Shown in pieces: positions 7,239 through 10,128 of a DNA stretch of 10,128 nucleotides. The notes under the pieces are model-generated. The model worked only from the letters and a program-made list of their open reading frames with translations, was not told the DNA's origin and made no database searches. How positions within the stretch are numbered: the first letter of the stretch is position 1; the number at the start of each line of letters is the position of its first letter. Position numbers and translations under genes: made by a program. Origin of the DNA: Euperipatoides rowelli (taxonomy: Eukaryota > Onychophora > Udeonychophora > Euonychophora > Peripatopsidae); assembly GCA_003024985.2 (NCBI GenBank), contig PXIH01S0011993.1; one strand, 5' to 3'.

Positions 7239-7334
7239 GGAAAAGAAGATAATTTCCTTTATCAGCTATTTCCCGATACACTTGTATCTGCTGCTTCCGG
7301 TAGTAAAATTGCAGTTGTTTTACGAATGCAGGAG
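7239..7334 (+). CDS. ESD: S-formylglutathione hydrolase (esterase D), penultimate exon
   Basis: This 96-nt exon encodes 32 residues starting GKEDNFL and ending VVLRMQE. It is bounded by a pyrimidine-rich acceptor with AG at 7237-7238 and a donor GT at 7335-7336, and both boundaries are in phase 0. It aligns with the segment just before the C-terminus of esterase D (human GKDDQFL...VVFRLQE). The fourth residue, Asp (7248-7250), corresponds to the catalytic triad Asp (Asp226 in human numbering, from memory). The exon is two codons shorter than human in the loop after FL. The enzyme hydrolyses S-formylglutathione to glutathione and formate, the second step of glutathione-dependent formaldehyde detoxification in the cytosol. 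The nucleophile-Ser exons lie upstream of the window. Confidence 0.92.
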
Positions 7335-7515
7335 GTAAATTGAAATTTTTTTCATTCAACATTTTTTGATTTTAATATTTGAAAGGAGAAAAATAGATTT
7401 TGAAAGTTAAGCCATGAAAATATATTAAGCATAGTAAAATTAAGTACCAATAATAAATTGTATTTGTTGTTTTGCAATTTTCGAATACATAAAATCATTT
7501 TCCATTCTGTTTTAG
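7335..7515 (+). other. Short intron between the last two esterase exons
   Basis: A 181-nt AT-rich phase-0 intron beginning GTAAAT and ending in a strong tract TTCCATTCTGTTTTAG. There are no coding features inside it. Confidence 0.88.
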
Positions 7516-7596
7516 GGTTATGATCACAGTTATTATTTCATTGCGACATTTCTTGAAGATCATATCAAGCATCATCTAAAATATCTGAAAACTTAG
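7516..7596 (+). CDS. ESD: S-formylglutathione hydrolase (esterase D), terminal exon
   Basis: The exon starts in phase 0 after an AG at 7514-7515 and encodes 26 residues, beginning GYDHSYYFIATF, then TAG at 7594-7596. GYDHSYYFIATF is the near-invariant C-terminal signature of S-formylglutathione hydrolases; its His (7525-7527) is the catalytic triad His (His260 in human numbering, from memory). The rest (EDHIKHH, KYL) follows the family to within the usual variation, and about 20 of 26 residues agree with human by memory. The exon length and C-terminal end agree with the family, so the host gene end looks intact. The window carries two of the three triad residues (Asp and His). Confidence 0.96.
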   Translation, partial: GYDHSYYFIATFLEDHIKHHLKYLKT

Positions 7597-7727
7597 ATAT
7601 TTTCTTAGTGGATTGTGTCTTGCAACACCATCAATCCATGTCATTGATTCTTTGTGAGAATCTAGTGTAAAAAATGTATTAACTCATGTTGATGTAACTA
7701 CAATAAAGTAAGAAAATTTATTTTTAA
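7597..7727 (+). other. Esterase 3' UTR
   Basis: Non-coding sequence after the TAG, ending about 20 nt past the AATAAA at 7702-7707. The cleavage point is inferred from the usual 10-30 nt spacing. Confidence 0.6.
7702..7707 (+). terminator. Polyadenylation signal AATAAA of the esterase gene
   Basis: Canonical hexamer 106 nt after the stop codon and the first one in the 3' UTR. A reverse-strand AATAAA lies at 7717-7722, which would serve a convergent transcript. Confidence 0.6.
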
Positions 7728-7777
7728 TTTTTTTATAGGATGTAATGTTCATTTATAAACTAGATAAGCTAAAATAC

Positions 7778-7945
7778 TCATTCTCGGTATTCAAGTGCTG
7801 CTAGTCGTGCCTTTTCCATGATGTATCTAAGATTTTCTTGAGGGAATTTTAAATGTATAATTGCTGAGTGATGAGCAAACCCCTAATGTATTCTAGAAAA
7901 CTTACGTTGTCTTTTTGGTCTGATCACCTCCAATGTAAAGTACAT
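7778..7945 (-). CDS. Candidate small two-exon gene, convergent to the esterase
   Basis: On the minus strand an ATG at 7945 with an A-rich context (AAACAATG) opens 13 codons, MYFTLEVIRPKRQ, up to a consensus donor GTAAGT at 7905. A downstream block reads LRYIMEKARLAALEYRE to a TGA at 7778-7780. Splicing to the AG ending at 7864 (42-nt intron) or at 7837 (69-nt intron) would join them in frame, and the unspliced reading meets a TAG. A minus-strand AATAAA follows at 7722-7717. An in-frame TAA lies just before the ATG, so this would be the start or an upstream untranslated exon is needed. No family is recognised and the product is only about 32-41 residues. The support is splice-site appearance and codon look only. 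Confidence 0.25.
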
Positions 7946-8179
7946 TGTTTAAGGGAAAAATCATAGAAGGGGTTAGGGCTATTTTAATTTCTGACCACCT
8001 CGGCTATTTACCACATATAAGAAAATAAAATTACAGCAGTAGGATATTTATAAATTTAAGTTTTATTCATACTGAGCAGAACATGATTATTTGTTAGATT
8101 TTTAAGAATAAAATATTTAAAATTTCTAATATGAAATGATTATCTGGAAGTACAACACCTTGGCATATAATATTTTATT

Positions 8180-8742
8180 TTATGAGTTCTTCTGGGGAAC
8201 TTTAATGGTAACCTAAAAATAAATAAGAATATATTAAGATATAATTTTAATCCAAGTCTTATGTAGCCTTCTTTATAATGATTTAGTAATTTTTATTATA
8301 AAAGACTATTAAAAACAAATAATGAAACCTATTTAAAAAAATATTTTTAAAAATTAATGCAATGTACTGTATATTGTTACTTTGCACTACTTTTTATTTA
8401 TTTATTTTTTAAAAAAAATAGATTGCTGTTTAATAAAAGAAACTAAACATATACTTGAGGATTATGCCATGGTATAATAAATTCCAAATGCAATTTTGAT
8501 AAAATGCATTTTTTCAACAAATGGTGCAAAGTTTTACCACATTTTAGAATTTCTTTGCACTATTTTGGTTTTAACAATAATGTTCACTTATACAGTACCT
8601 TGACTGATATTAAGCTGAAAATTACATTTTTAAAATAATGAGTGTCATGCAGTTTCTATTAACTTCTAATTTTAAATTAGTATTTATAAATTTTTAACTT
8701 ACTGTTTTAACTTCAGAATATTCCTTAAGAGAGTCTTCACCC
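8180..8742 (-). CDS. Candidate terminal two exons of an unidentified minus-strand gene
   Basis: On the minus strand a 40-nt candidate exon (8742-8703) lies between a strong acceptor (CCATTTTTTTTCACTAG) and the donor GTAAGT. It reads GEDSLKEYSEVKT after one leading base and ends in phase 0. A second candidate (8212-8180) follows the acceptor TTATTTATTTTTAG and reads VTIKVPQKNS then TAA, in phase. AATAAA directly abuts the stop (8179-8174) and recurs at 8067-8062. Another phase of the first exon is also open, and no convincing upstream partner exon was found. No family is recognised. Confidence 0.22.
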
Positions 8743-8986
8743 CTAGTGAAAAAAAATGGAAATTATTTTACTAAAAAAAACTACAGTCAAACAATATGGT
8801 ATAAAAGTAAGTTGTTTTAAATATAATAATAAGACATTCAAATAATGCCAATTAATAAAAATGTATTTTGTTAAACTTCATTAGTATTGTTTCTGATATT
8901 ATAACAATAATTCATAATGGAAAACTTCTGTAAATGACACAAAACTAGTTTCCTGAACAATTTTTTTTTTTAATTTTATATTTAAT

Positions 8987-9025
8987 TAAAATGAATTTCC
9001 TCTCTGTGAGAGGAAATTCATTTTA
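8987..9025. repeat. Perfect 18-bp inverted repeat with 3-nt spacer
   Basis: The arm TAAAATGAATTTCCTCTC (8987-9004) is exactly complementary to 9008-9025 around TGT. Pairing stops sharply at both outer ends. Such a palindrome could extrude as a cruciform or fold as a tight RNA hairpin, and may be the remains of a foldback element. It is too short for a typical microRNA precursor. Confidence 0.85.
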
Positions 9026-9733
9026 TTTACAACTGTATGAAACAATGATTTTATAAAGCATAAGTCAAATGTATTCTTAAAAATCATGAAAAAAAACTAC
9101 TGTTCTAAATTTGGACTATTAAAAATTTATCAAATTTTTATGGACTGAAATTTAGTACAAAGGTTTTAGCACCTTTTATTAACTACAATTGTTATTACAT
9201 CTATTATTTGGGAAGATTAAATCGATGAAGAATTTCAATACAGAAGATCTTATGTTTTATGAACTGATTAAAAATTTAATGTTGTTGTTTTCCTTTTTAT
9301 TAATCTGAATGACTATTATAAATATTGAAAAGGCTTCAAAATATACTGGAATGGTTCTCGTTTTTGAACTTACGAAGTTTATGAACAACTTCCTTTTTGA
9401 TGAANAATATCTAAACAATTCTAATTTTTACGTAATGATATTTCCTATTCGTGAATTATAATTCATATTTACCTGGCCCTTTTTTAGGGTTGTTTTCTGA
9501 GTGAGTATTGATTATGTACCAATTATTGAAAATTTGGTGGATAATTTATTAATTAAGTATACCTTATCTTAAGAATTATATCGTTTACTTTTATGAATCA
9601 TTATTATGCCATTATACTGTACTTATGGATTTGATATAATATTGTAATCAGAACGTGTGTTAGTTATGTCCTGCATTCTTTTGCTAATGATTTATTATTG
9701 CAATACCTGTCAGGGGTTGCAATAGACTTTTTT

Positions 9734-9780
9734 TTAATGTGTCCCAGGGACGCACAGGTTCTCTATTAATGTGTTCCCAG
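9734..9780 (+). repeat. Short degenerate direct repeat
   Basis: TTAATGTGTCCCAG (9734-9747) recurs as TTAATGTGTTCCCAG (9766-9780), with a third looser relative (GTGTGTCCTGAG) shortly after. The first copy also forms a near-palindrome with the following GGGACGCACA. Its function is unknown. Confidence 0.45.
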
Positions 9781-10128
9781 TAAATGTTGTGTGTCCTGAG
9801 AAACGTTCTTTTTTCGTAGCGTTTTAGCCATTTTTTTTTTTAGCTGGAAAGCAGATAGTTTAGTCCTGCTTAGAAGCTGACATATTGTGACCTATTTAAA
9901 TATTACATTTGATTCAAATTGAACCAACAATTTAAATATTGAAATAATGGGACAGGCAAGTCACTAACCCCACCCCCCATCCTCCTAGTCCTTGACAGAC
10001 AAATTGGCATGCTTTACACTTTAAATATAAAATTTGGTAGAAATTGAAACAGTAGCTTATAGTTTATAGGTGGTGGTCTGATTATACAGATTAAATGTTT
10101 AAACTTTTGACCTTAAAATATTAAGTTT

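Larger units (their letters stand above)
7728..10128. other. AT-rich downstream region, mostly without recognisable genes
   Basis: About 2.4 kb with frequent stops in all frames and long A and T runs. No protein domain was recognised. It contains a perfect hairpin (8987-9025), a short degenerate direct repeat (9734-9780), an ambiguous base at 9405, and weak minus-strand exon candidates listed separately. A somewhat GC-richer patch at about 9700-10000 has no identified function. Confidence 0.6.

Noticed and set aside
9374-9496. Additional minus-strand micro-exons (9374-9410 and 9473-9496) chained to the 8703-8742 candidate
   Set aside because: Frames are open, but the phase that joins them forces a different, less convincing reading of the later exons; the pieces are so short that open frames mean little, and one contains the ambiguous base.
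1-10128. CRISPR arrays, tRNA or rRNA genes, bacterial operons or riboswitches
   Set aside because: No regularly spaced repeats, no cloverleaf or rRNA-like blocks seen, and the introns and poly(A) signals show a eukaryotic nuclear sequence.

Overview
This is an AT-rich eukaryotic nuclear window, most likely from an invertebrate and probably an arthropod. It has large introns, short exons with pyrimidine-rich acceptors, and one sequencing ambiguity (N at 9405). Its firm anchor is the 3' end of a host S-formylglutathione hydrolase (esterase D) gene on the + strand. The last two coding exons are at 7239-7334 and 7516-7596, followed by a 3' UTR with an AATAAA at 7702-7707. No upstream exon of this gene is visible, so positions 1-7238 appear to be intron, at least 7.2 kb long.

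That intron holds a decayed Ty3/Gypsy-type LTR retrotransposon interior at about 1866-6679. It is more GC-rich than its surroundings and lies in sense orientation to the host gene, apart from one inverted piece. In order it carries an inverted 5' part of gag (1866-2164, minus strand), the 3' part of gag (about 2220-2616), a lysine-rich gag tail (2561-2899), a protease remnant (2928-3217), a linker, reverse transcriptase (3495-4438), a Gypsy-type RNase H/tether (4438-4840), a second RNase H of the cellular RNase H1 type (4889-5296), and integrase with H2C2-like, DDE and C-terminal parts (5303-6679). Every domain is broken by stops and frameshifts, and no LTRs, primer-binding site or env-like gene could be recognised. 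It is a dead fossil copy.

The most interesting points are the pol layout RT - degenerate Gypsy RNase H - extra RNase H1-like domain - integrase, with the inner RNase H apparently lacking its catalytic acids, and the head-to-head split of gag, whose junction lies between a poly-A and a poly-T tract.

Downstream of the host gene (about 7730-10128) the DNA is AT-rich and apparently intergenic. It contains a perfect 18-bp inverted repeat with a 3-nt spacer (8987-9025) and two weak candidate spliced genes on the minus strand (7778-7945 and 8180-8742) that would converge on the esterase gene. There are no bacterial features, CRISPR arrays or recognisable RNA genes.
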